Source: Gaiellasilicea sp038324115 (GTDB lineage: Bacteria; Actinomycetota; Thermoleophilia; Gaiellales; Gaiellaceae). Taken from it: a DNA stretch of 13,038 bases. The stretch is from the NCBI GenBank assembly GCA_038324115.1, contig JBBQHQ010000067.1, positions 1 to 13,038 of the forward strand, given 5' to 3'. Under the pieces are notes generated by a model, which did not search any database, had not been told where the DNA came from, and saw only the letters and a list, made by a program, of their open reading frames with translations. Within the stretch, counting starts at the first letter, position 1, and each line of letters begins with the position of its first letter. Made by a program: the position numbers and the translations under genes. Positions 7,006-12,959 of the stretch are shown one piece after another.

Positions 7006-7919
7006 GACCGCTCCTGCGCACGCCGCTCGGCCTGCTCCAGCACGAGGTCCATCACGGCCCCGACCGCGTCCATCCGGGTCTCGTTCTCGATCACGGGCAC
7101 GTCGTGCCTCCTCGCTCGGTCGACAATGTAGTCCTGGAGCATCCTGATCTCCGGCATCCCCTCGATATAGCGGTCCACCGCCCTGGCCCCGGCGGAGGTC
7201 TCGTCGCGGATCCAGAAGTGGGTGCGGTGAATCTCCTCCTCGTGGATCGCGAGCACGCATTGGACGACCAGTGCGTCGCCGCGGTCGAGCGAGAGCATCC
7301 CTGGCACAAGGTGGATCCCCTCCAACACCATCGACCAACCCTCCTGCAGCGCGCGCTGGAGCGCGGCGTCCACTCCCACGAGGACGTTGCGGGTCTGGTC
7401 GAGGAAGCCGAGCAGCGCCGCGTCGCCGGATTCCTCCTCCTCCGCCTTGGAGAGCCCGAGTCCGGCCTCGAAGCTCGAGTAGTGGATCGAGGGCATGAAC
7501 TCCTCCGCGAAGAACGCCCGCATCGTCTGGCGGACGAAGTCCGTCGAGGTGACCCGCGTGATTCCGAGCCGATATGCGACCTCCGTCGCGACGGTGGACT
7601 TGCCTGTGCCGGTGCCGCCGCCGACGAGCAGGATGACGGGCAGGTCGAGGGTCTGGAGCGCCTGATAGCGCCGGAGGCCGCGGATCACGCGGGCCCCGCC
7701 TGCCTCGCCCAGCACCTCGGCCGCGAGCTCACCGAAGCGGTCGAGGTTCACGGTCGTCTCGTCGCGCTCCGCGAGGTCGGCCTCCGTCCGCCGGGCCAGC
7801 TCGTAGGCGGGCTCGTCCGGGCAGCCGAGAGCGGTCAGCACGCGGGCGAGCAGTCCCTTCGAGAACGGCGTCCCAGGCCCGCCGAGGAACGTGCGCTCGC
7901 CGTGCCTGCGCTCGCTCAC
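7002..7919 (-). CDS. pgk2: 2-phosphoglycerate kinase with N-terminal ATP-cone-like domain
   Basis: 305 aa. Expected reaction: ATP + 2-phosphoglycerate to ADP + 2,3-diphosphoglycerate, the first step to cyclic 2,3-DPG. Residues 1-88 resemble the ATP-cone segment of archaeal 2-PGK (FSKGLLARVLTALGCPDEPAYELA, given as positions 19-42; then a helix ending RGLRRYQAL). The P-loop kinase domain follows: ILLVGGGTGTGKST with Walker A at 102-109, TSTDFVRQTMRA (124-135), and an LEGIHLVPG motif, also family-typical. The start is GTG at 7919 within GTGA, overlapping the stop of the synthetase gene, and the end overlaps the GlpX-like start, so translation is probably coupled. A broader 'ATP-cone P-loop kinase' with another substrate is possible, but the neighbouring cyclic-DPG synthetase makes 2-phosphoglycerate the best substrate. 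Confidence 0.85.
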   Translation of the reverse strand: MSERRHGERTFLGGPGTPFSKGLLARVLTALGCPDEPAYELARRTEADLAERDETTVNLDRFGELAAEVLGEAGGARVIRGLRRYQALQTLDLPVILLVGGGTGTGKSTVATEVAYRLGITRVTSTDFVRQTMRAFFAEEFMPSIHYSSFEAGLGLSKAEEEESGDAALLGFLDQTRNVLVGVDAALQRALQEGWSMVLEGIHLVPGMLSLDRGDALVVQCVLAIHEEEIHRTHFWIRDETSAGARAVDRYIEGMPEIRMLQDYIVDRARRHDVPVIENETRMDAVGAVMDLVLEQAERRAQERS

Positions 7920-9172
7920 GCGGCAGCCTCGGCCGCCAGCCGGAGCAGCTCAGCGTCCAGGTCGGGCTCGCCCTGGGCCGGGAGCACGTCGCTGCCGACG
8001 AGCACGACGTCGACCCCGCGGGCCTCCGCCTCCTCCGCGACCACGTCGATCGCGGCGGCCTTGATCTCGACGAGGAAGACCTCCGCATCCACGGCGGCCA
8101 ACTCGTCGTGCAGCCGCGCCCGGTCGGAGAGGGCGCCGGAGACGTGGACGACGTCCGCCCCGTGCTCGTCGCCGAGATGGGCGGCGAGCAGCGCGTGCGC
8201 GGACTCGGGTGCCGTCGAGAAGAACGCGACCTTCCGGCCCCGGACGTCGCCGAGCGGGCGCGGGCGCAGGATCGTCCCGACGACGCGCGGCGCCAGCTCG
8301 GCGACCGCGTCCCGCGCCTCCTCCCACCCGCTTGCCGCCTCGGCCATCGTCAGCACGACGAGGTCCGAGGTCAGGTGCCGGTAGGCGTTCAGGTAGCCGG
8401 TGAGGACGTCGAGGTCGCCCTGGGCGTTCGCGACCAGGATCCGGCGCCGCGTGCGCACCGGCGGGATCGCCGCACCGCTGCCGTCGAAGAGGACGAGGTC
8501 TGGCTCGAGTCCGGCGGCGAGCTCGGCCCCGGCCTGGACGTTCGAGGCGAAGACGGCGCCCGCGAGACCCCCGCCGCAGCGGCGGCAGCCGATCGTGGGC
8601 ACGCCCGCGAGCGCGGCCGTCTCGAGATAGTCCGAGGCGGCGTGCCGTCCACTCCGCGAGAGCGCGAGCAGCTCGGTCACGTCCGGCGCCACCTCCATCA
8701 GCTCCGGTTCGGCCGGCCCGCCGCGCCCCATCGAAACGACGACGAGCTTCCGGTCGCGCGCGAGCAGGCGGGCGGCGTGGGTCGAGATCGCGGTCTTCCC
8801 CACCCGCTTGCCCGTGCCGACGATCCCGATCGAGGGGAGCGGGAACGGCGCCAGCTCCGGCGGGTCGAAGCGGAAGCCGGCCCCGACGTACGGGAGCCCC
8901 TGCGCGAGCACGCGGCTCGCGAGCCGCATGCGCTCCCGGGGCCCGAGCACGGGTTCGTCCGAGAGGTCGACCACGAGCTCCGGCCGGTGCTCGGCGAGCG
9001 CGTCGTCCAGGGTCGCCGCAAGCGGGACGCCGTAGTCGGCGTCGCCACGGAGCTTCTCCGTCCCGCCGACGAGGTGGGCCGCGACGAAGTCGTACGGCAG
9101 CTCTTCGAGCGCCGCTCTGACGACGGGCGCGTAATGCTCCCCGTCGATCAGGGCGACCGCGCGTTGCCTCAC
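7916..9172 (-). CDS. cpgS: Cyclic 2,3-diphosphoglycerate synthetase
   Basis: 418 aa. Expected reaction: ATP-driven closure of 2,3-diphosphoglycerate to the cyclic pyrophosphate cDPG, an osmolyte and thermoprotectant in methanogens such as Methanothermus fervidus. Visible: N-terminal domain VALIDGEHYAPVV (6-18) and VVDLSDEPVLGPRERMRLAS (67-86), typical of the family; a P-loop IGIVGTGKRVGKTAIS with Walker A at 119-127; SMGRGGPAEPE (147-157); SDYLETAALAGVPTIGCRRCGGGLAG (180-205, in parts); and LFDGSGAAIPPV (228-239). The length is near the archaeal enzyme (about 460 aa). The frame continues open upstream, but that part is the reverse frame of the phosphoesterase gene. The GTG at 9172 gives a GTGA overlap and starts exactly at the conserved N-terminus. 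It is second in the operon. Family membership is strong; that the product is cDPG in this organism is inference. Confidence 0.88.
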   Translation of the reverse strand: MRQRAVALIDGEHYAPVVRAALEELPYDFVAAHLVGGTEKLRGDADYGVPLAATLDDALAEHRPELVVDLSDEPVLGPRERMRLASRVLAQGLPYVGAGFRFDPPELAPFPLPSIGIVGTGKRVGKTAISTHAARLLARDRKLVVVSMGRGGPAEPELMEVAPDVTELLALSRSGRHAASDYLETAALAGVPTIGCRRCGGGLAGAVFASNVQAGAELAAGLEPDLVLFDGSGAAIPPVRTRRRILVANAQGDLDVLTGYLNAYRHLTSDLVVLTMAEAASGWEEARDAVAELAPRVVGTILRPRPLGDVRGRKVAFFSTAPESAHALLAAHLGDEHGADVVHVSGALSDRARLHDELAAVDAEVFLVEIKAAAIDVVAEEAEARGVDVVLVGSDVLPAQGEPDLDAELLRLAAEAAA

Positions 9173-9975
9173 GAGCGGCTGGTCACCTCGTCCTCGATCC
9201 GCCCGGTGTACTTCTCGTACGCGAACGTGTCGATCGAGAACTGGATGATCCGCTCCTGCCCGTGGAAGGGGTGCTTGCGCCAGATGTCCACGTGATTGCC
9301 CGAGAGCTCGACGACGTTGTAACAGGGCCGTGTGTTCCCGCGCAGGCGCAGGGACGACACCGTCCCGGTGTTGACGACGAAGAGGTTCTCGAGCTTCCAG
9401 GCGTAGGGCACGTGCTTGTGGCCGGAGAGGACGAGATGGACTCCCGCTCGCTGGAGCGTCTCGATCGTGTCGCCCGCGTCGTAGATCACGTTCCGCTCGC
9501 GTCCGGTGCCGGGAACGGGCAGCAGGTGGTGATGGCAGACGAAGATCCGCAGGCGCGCGTCGGGCTCGAACTGCTCCTCGATCCAGCGGTAGCGCCCGCG
9601 GCCGATCTGGCCATGGTCGAGGTCGGGCTCGGTCGAGTCGACCGCGACGACGGTGACGTCGCCGACCCGCATCACTGAGTTCCGGTCGCCGAAGAGCTCC
9701 TCGAAGTGGACGTAGCCGACGTTCCGCGAGTCGTGGTTCCCGGGGATGACGACGAGCGACTTGCACTCGATCTCGTCCAGGTACCGCTTCGCCTCCTGGT
9801 ACTCGTGTTTGAAGCCGAACGTGGTGAGGTCGCCGGAGCAGACGACGAGCTGCGGCTTCAGCTCGTTGATCTCGCTGATCGCGCGCTCGAGCAGGCTCGG
9901 GACGAAGTACTGGCCGCCGCAGTGGAGGTCGGAAAGGTGGGCGATCGTGAACGTGTCCGCGGGCTGCTCGCTCAT
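9169..9975 (-). CDS. Calcineurin-like metallophosphoesterase
   Basis: 268 aa with a complete two-metal site: DLH (Asp16, His18), GD (Asp49), GNHD (Asn80-His81), a His cluster CHHHLLPVP (147-155) and GHKH (185-188). The spacing resembles the CpdA / class III nucleotide phosphodiesterase group. No signal peptide, so cytoplasmic. It opens the operon with cpgS, pgk2 and the GlpX-like gene, and its TGA overlaps the cpgS GTG. Members hydrolyse phosphomonoesters, phosphodiesters or pyrophosphates, so the true substrate cannot be read. The operon suggests a phosphoglycerate compound such as 2,3-DPG or cDPG, but this is inference. The ATG at 9975 lies 6 nt after TATGCT, fitting leaderless transcription. 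The C-terminal 60 residues (after GTVSSLRLRG) have no landmark I recognise. Confidence 0.9.
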   Translation of the reverse strand: MSEQPADTFTIAHLSDLHCGGQYFVPSLLERAISEINELKPQLVVCSGDLTTFGFKHEYQEAKRYLDEIECKSLVVIPGNHDSRNVGYVHFEELFGDRNSVMRVGDVTVVAVDSTEPDLDHGQIGRGRYRWIEEQFEPDARLRIFVCHHHLLPVPGTGRERNVIYDAGDTIETLQRAGVHLVLSGHKHVPYAWKLENLFVVNTGTVSSLRLRGNTRPCYNVVELSGNHVDIWRKHPFHGQERIIQFSIDTFAYEKYTGRIEDEVTSRS

Positions 9976-9981
9976 GCGCGA

Positions 9982-9987
9982 AGCATA
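9982..9987 (-). promoter_or_regulatory. Candidate -10 box of a leaderless promoter for the phosphoglycerate operon
   Basis: TATGCT on the minus strand lies 6 nt before the ATG at 9975, the same TANNNT-N6-ATG layout as at the MIP18 gene. It would drive all four downstream genes. No convincing -35 is visible. Confidence 0.5.
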
Positions 9988-9992
9988 GGAGG

Positions 9993-10013
9993 CCCGGAGC
10001 AGGGCCGTCCGGG
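9993..10013. promoter_or_regulatory. Inverted repeat between divergent promoters (candidate operator)
   Basis: CCCGGA (9993-9998) and TCCGGG (10008-10013) are exact inverted copies 9 bp apart. They fall between the proposed -10 of the minus-strand operon and the TACCGT (10022-10027) before the plus-strand gene, overlapping the upstream part of both promoters. Short and GC-rich, so chance is not excluded. Confidence 0.25.
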
Positions 10014-10025
10014 TGCCCCGCTACC

Positions 10026-10403
10026 GTGGATCGCGTGCCCTGGCAACTGCCCGCTTTCCAGGCGTACACCGGCTCGGCCCCGCCGAGATTCGCCAACGAG
10101 GTCGAGCTCGAGTGCGCAAAGCTGCTCGACTACTACGGCGTCCCGTGGGACTACGAGCCACGGACGTTCGTGCTCGAGCAGGACGGGGACGGCCGCGTGA
10201 CCAAGGCCTTCGCACCCGACTTCTACCTGCCGGAGCAGGATCTCTACGTCGAGGTGACGGTGATGCGCCAGTCGCTCGTGACCCGCAAGAACCGGAAGCT
10301 GCGCGAGCTGCGGGAGCTCTACCCGGACGTCAAGATCAAGCTCTTCTACCGGCGCGACATCGAGCGCCTGGCCCAGCGATTACGCCTTCGCCTCGCCTCC
10401 TAG
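10026..10403 (+). CDS. Small PD-(D/E)XK/Vsr-like nuclease-fold protein, function unknown
   Basis: 125 aa. The core reads Glu25/Glu29 in a first helix (NEVELECAKLLDYYGVPW), then PDFYLP (64-69) and YVEVT (74-78), then a Lys/Arg-rich helix (TRKNRKLRELREL) and a last strand VKIKLFYRRD. Helix-Glu, PD, ExT and a following basic helix is the layout of restriction-endonuclease-like folds such as Vsr or DUF559 proteins; Thr replaces the usual Lys of ExK, so catalysis is uncertain. The start may be GTG 10026 or GTG 10035; the latter lies 7 nt after TACCGT (10022-10027) and would give a leaderless mRNA. It overlaps the phosphoribosyltransferase frame at its 3' end and is divergent from the phosphoglycerate operon. 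No cellular role can be assigned. Confidence 0.75.
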   Translation: MDRVPWQLPAFQAYTGSAPPRFANEVELECAKLLDYYGVPWDYEPRTFVLEQDGDGRVTKAFAPDFYLPEQDLYVEVTVMRQSLVTRKNRKLRELRELYPDVKIKLFYRRDIERLAQRLRLRLAS

Positions 10404-10996
10404 CCGACCGGCTCGTCGCGCTCGGCGACCCCATCGGGGAGGTCTATCTCTCCCGCCGCGAGCTCGCCCGCCGGGTCCGCGAGCTCGGGAGCGAGCTGGC
10501 CGAGGCCTATGCCGGCCGCGAGCCCGTGCTCGTGGCCCCGCTCAAGTCGAGCGTGATCTTCCTCGCCGACCTCTCCCGCGCCTTCTCGGTCCCCCACAGC
10601 GTCGACTTCGTCGAGCTGGCGCCCTACGACGCAGACGGGGGCTCGGCCGTGCGCCTGCTCAAGGACCTCGACCTCTCGGTCACGGGCCGCGACGTCCTGA
10701 TCGTCGAGGACGTGGTCGACACGGGCCTGACGCTGAACTACCTTGCACGGACGCTGCAGCCGCGCCGGCCCGCCAGCCTCGCCGCGGTCACCCTGCTCGA
10801 CCGCCCCTACCGCAGGCTCGTGGACGACATCCCGCTCGAGCACGTGGGCTTCACCGTCCCGGACGAGCTCTTCGCGGGCTATGGGCTCGGGCTGGAGGAG
10901 CGGTGGCGCTCGCTCCCCGACCTGCACGTGCTGATCGCGCAGGAGCTCCCGGACTCCCTCACGGTCGACGGGTTCCGGCGCGACCGAGCCGCCTAG
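10379..10996 (+). CDS. hpt: Hypoxanthine phosphoribosyltransferase (start codon unclear)
   Basis: About 205 aa if begun at the ATT at 10379. It should transfer ribose-5-phosphate from PRPP to hypoxanthine or guanine in purine salvage. Visible: IGEVYLSRREL at the usual N-terminus, APLKSSVIFLADLSRA, RLLKDLDLSVTGRDVLI, the PRPP motif VEDVVDTGLTL (about 10705-10737), and the C-terminal VGFTVPDELFAGYGLG with LPDLHVL. The LK-GG/GA loop reads LKSS. In this frame there is no ATG, GTG, TTG or CTG between GTG 10145, deep inside the preceding gene, and the conserved domain. So the start may be non-standard, the protein may arise by frameshift from the upstream gene, or there may be a sequence error. Product firm, start not. 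Confidence 0.85.
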   Translation: MTPSPRLLADRLVALGDPIGEVYLSRRELARRVRELGSELAEAYAGREPVLVAPLKSSVIFLADLSRAFSVPHSVDFVELAPYDADGGSAVRLLKDLDLSVTGRDVLIVEDVVDTGLTLNYLARTLQPRRPASLAAVTLLDRPYRRLVDDIPLEHVGFTVPDELFAGYGLGLEERWRSLPDLHVLIAQELPDSLTVDGFRRDRAA

Positions 10997-11060
10997 GGAG
11001 CGCGGCACTGGCGCCCGTATCCGCTACCTCCCCGCCGTCGTTTCTTCTTTGTACGTAGGA

Positions 11061-11085
11061 AACAGCAGCCCGCCCAGGCGCTGTT
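11061..11085. other. Imperfect hairpin downstream of hpt
   Basis: AACAGC (11061-11066) pairs with GCTGTT (11080-11085); one bulged A and an inner GCC/GGC pair extend it. It lies in the convergent gap between hpt and the M23 gene, just after a T-rich tract (11041-11051). It may contribute to transcript ends on the minus strand. Weak. Confidence 0.3.
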
Positions 11086-11104
11086 CTCCTCGTCTCCCGA
11101 CGCG

Positions 11105-11132
11105 ACCGGCCGCCCGCTCCACGGCGGCCGGT
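11105..11132. terminator. Strong hairpin between convergent hpt and M23 peptidase genes
   Basis: ACCGGCCGCC (11105-11114) and GGCGGCCGGT (11123-11132) form a perfect 10-bp stem with an 8-nt loop. It lies between two converging genes and could end transcription from both sides. There is no long U tract on either side, as is common in high-GC actinobacteria. The rest of 10997-11160 shows no gene. Confidence 0.6.
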
Positions 11133-11160
11133 TGACTTTCCGGGGCGCCGCGGACGTGCG

Positions 11161-12369
11161 CTAGAGGTAGCCGAGCGGATCGACGGGGGAGCCGTTCACG
11201 CGCACCTCGAAGTGCACGTGCGGGCCCGTCGAGTGGCCCGTGTTCCCCGAGTACGCGATCAGCTGGCCCTGGGCGACGAACTGGCCCGCGCTGACCGCGA
11301 CGCTCGTGTTGTGCCCGTAGGCCGTCGCGATCCCATTGCCGTGGTCGATCAGAACGAGGTTGCCGTATCCCCCCATCCAGCCGGCGGCGATCACGGTGCC
11401 GGCGGCGGAGGCGACGACCGGGGTTCCGCTCGAGACGGAGATGTCGATCCCCTCGTGCATCCGGCCCCAGCGCCAGCCGAACGGGCTCGTCAGGGTGCCG
11501 TTGAGGGGCCAGATGAAGCCGGCCGAGGATGGGACCGAGTTGGCCGGCGCGGCGGCCCCGCCGGGCCGGCTGCTCGCGGCCTGGGCAGCCTGAATCTTGG
11601 CGGTGATCGCGGCGCTCTCGGCGAGCAGCCCTTCGACCTCGGCGAGGAACTCGGCCTTGGACTCGCGCGTGTTCTCCAGCGCCGTCGTCTTCTCGCGCCT
11701 CGCCGTGGCGAGCTCCCGCTGGCTCCAGGCGAGCCGGTCGCGGACGGCGCGCTGCTCGGCGGCGCGGGCGGCGACGACGGCCGTCGTCTTCGCGACCGCG
11801 TTCCGCGTCTTCCGAGTCGAGTTCCGGGTGCGCTGCATCTCGAGCTTCGCCGAGCGCACCTCGGACGCGATCCGCCGGTCCTGGTTGCCGATGTCGTTCA
11901 GGAACTCGAGCTGGTCGAGCATCTCGCCGAAGTTGGCCGACTCGAGCACGACGCTGATCGGTTCGGGCGTGTCGGTGGTGTAGATCTCGACGAGGCGCTT
12001 GTCCAGCCGCAGGCTCGCCGCGCGATGCTGGCGCTGGAGGAAGACGAGCTTCTCGGTCTGGAGGCCGTAGAGCGTGTTCAGGTGATCGAGCTTGCGCTGG
12101 TGCAGCGCGAGCACGTCCGCGAGCTGGTCGAGGCGGTTCGACGCGAGGCTGACGTCCTCCTCGAGCGCCCGGATCTTGCTCGTGACCTCGGCGATCTGCG
12201 AGCTGAGGACACCCTCCCGCTCCTTCGCCGCGTCGATCCTGCTCTGGAGCCGGTCGATCTTCGAGTCGATCCGCGTCTTGCGCTCGCCGAGTCCCGGATC
12301 GCCGGTCGCCTGCGCAGCCAGGAACAGCGTGCACAGAAGCGCGACGGCGATGAGGAGACGTCTCGACAT
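11161..12369 (-). CDS. Secreted coiled-coil M23 (LytM/EnvC-like) peptidase
   Basis: 402 aa. An N-terminal signal peptide (RRLLIAVALLCTLFLAAQA, cleavage near residue 20-23) sends it outside the membrane. Residues ~27-275 are charged heptad-like helices, i.e. long coiled coils as in EnvC, with an Ala/Pro/Ser linker (about 276-295). The C-terminal M23 domain starts near GFIWPLNGTLTSPFGWR. Zinc-site residues are present: His305 and Asp309 in HEGID, and HVH (His384, His386), with His379 nearby, so it should be an active endopeptidase cutting peptidoglycan cross-bridges. EnvC-like proteins with degenerate sites instead activate amidases; this one is intact. No divisome gene is next to it. The ATG at 12369 directly begins the signal peptide; no good Shine-Dalgarno is seen. 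Confidence 0.93.
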   Translation of the reverse strand: MSRRLLIAVALLCTLFLAAQATGDPGLGERKTRIDSKIDRLQSRIDAAKEREGVLSSQIAEVTSKIRALEEDVSLASNRLDQLADVLALHQRKLDHLNTLYGLQTEKLVFLQRQHRAASLRLDKRLVEIYTTDTPEPISVVLESANFGEMLDQLEFLNDIGNQDRRIASEVRSAKLEMQRTRNSTRKTRNAVAKTTAVVAARAAEQRAVRDRLAWSQRELATARREKTTALENTRESKAEFLAEVEGLLAESAAITAKIQAAQAASSRPGGAAAPANSVPSSAGFIWPLNGTLTSPFGWRWGRMHEGIDISVSSGTPVVASAAGTVIAAGWMGGYGNLVLIDHGNGIATAYGHNTSVAVSAGQFVAQGQLIAYSGNTGHSTGPHVHFEVRVNGSPVDPLGYL

Positions 12370-12425
12370 ACGAGGGTAGTTTCGTGCCGCTGCCGGTCGT
12401 CCCTGCCGGGCACCGGAGCGACATC

Positions 12426-12431
12426 AGTCTA
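12426..12431 (-). promoter_or_regulatory. Possible -10 box upstream of the M23 gene
   Basis: TAGACT on the minus strand, the same hexamer as before the MIP18 gene, lies about 56 nt before the M23 ATG and would give a ~50-nt leader. TACCCT (12373-12378, minus) is a second candidate but only 3 nt from the ATG. The interval 12370-12460 otherwise shows nothing clear. Confidence 0.3.
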
Positions 12432-12460
12432 GCCTCGTTTTCGGTAGGTTCGCGCGCGGG

Positions 12461-12634
12461 CTACGGCAGCGGGCCCGGCTCGGGCACCTGCGGCGGCTCC
12501 GGCGGGTCGAGCTCGCCGGGCGGCGGGTACGGCTCCGGGATCAGCGGCGGGCTCGGCGGGTCGAGCTCACCGGGCGGCGGATACGGCTCCGGCACCTGCG
12601 GCGGGGTCGGGCCTAGTGGCTCGATCGGCTCCAT
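12461..12634 (-). CDS. Proline-rich 18-residue-repeat small protein
   Basis: 57 aa. It follows the CcmI-like gene by 10 nt and has a good ribosome site (GGGGAG, 5 nt before the ATG at 12634). It is made of an 18-residue repeat: PQVPEPYPPPGELDPPSP, then PLIPEPYPPPGELDPPEP, then a partial PQVPEPGPLP. About half the residues are Pro, with Glu and Tyr. No signal peptide or membrane segment, so a disordered cytoplasmic peptide or a tail acting with the membrane protein before it. I know no family for it. The opposite strand reads Gly/Ser-rich without a ribosome site and is rejected as coding. Confidence 0.6.
   Translation of the reverse strand: MEPIEPLGPTPPQVPEPYPPPGELDPPSPPLIPEPYPPPGELDPPEPPQVPEPGPLP
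12501..12592. repeat. 54-bp period tandem repeat inside the Pro-rich gene
   Basis: A 38-bp block at 12501-12538 recurs at 12555-12592 with two differences (G/A at both), a period of 54 bp, a multiple of three. This encodes the 18-residue protein repeat and could vary in copy number by slippage. Confidence 0.8.
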
Positions 12635-12644
12635 GCGCTCTCCC

Positions 12645-12959
12645 CTACCCCGCCGGAGCGCGCTCCACACTCGCCGCCTCGATTGCCCGCAGCGTCTCCG
12701 CGGCCTCCCGCCGGAGCGGGGCGACGGCGGCGCGATAGTCGGCGTCCGTCACCTTCCCGGTGCGGTGGTCGAGCTCGAGCTCCTTCAGGGCCGCGAGCGC
12801 GCGGTCGCGCGCCTCGGCGAGCTCGAGCCGGTGCATCTCGGGTCCGTCCGGCTCGTCGAGCGTGTCCTCCGCAGGCTTCGGCTCGCGCAGGTACGGGAGG
12901 GCGACGAGGAGGACGCAGCCCACCGCGAGGAGCGCGCCCAGCAGGATCGCGACCGTCAC
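12645..12959 (-). CDS. CcmI/CcmH-like single-span membrane protein
   Basis: 104 aa. One membrane helix (3-24, VAILLGALLAVGCVLLVALPYL) precedes an acidic linker and a helical segment (about 45-98) with ARDRALAALKELELDHRTGKVTDADY, a pattern seen in CcmI-type cytochrome c maturation proteins: an 'L-E-x-D-x-x-x-G-K-x-x-x-x-D-Y' helical hairpin. CcmI presents apocytochrome c to the heme ligation machinery; this form lacks the usual TPR domain. The GTG at 12959 overlaps the TGA of the upstream gene (GTGA), so translation is coupled. The upstream gene looks like CcmF, which supports the call. Similar short helical proteins of unknown role also exist. Confidence 0.65.
   Translation of the reverse strand: MTVAILLGALLAVGCVLLVALPYLREPKPAEDTLDEPDGPEMHRLELAEARDRALAALKELELDHRTGKVTDADYRAAVAPLRREAAETLRAIEAASVERAPAG

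Noticed and set aside
5875..7131. Long plus-strand open frame across the repeat and GlpX-like gene
   Set aside because: Low-complexity, Arg/Ala-rich, no domain; a shadow of the minus-strand gene caused by high GC.
7006..7338. N-terminal extension of the GlpX-like frame
   Set aside because: It overlaps the 2-phosphoglycerate kinase end; the ATGA overlap start fits the GlpX N-terminus.
9173..10096. N-terminal extension of the cyclic-DPG synthetase frame
   Set aside because: It overlaps the complete metallophosphoesterase gene and reads as Arg/Pro-rich shadow sequence; the GTGA start fits the family N-terminus.
11212..12432. Long plus-strand open frame opposite the M23 gene
   Set aside because: Arg/Ala/Gly-rich with no domain, while the minus strand encodes a clear signal peptide and zinc peptidase.
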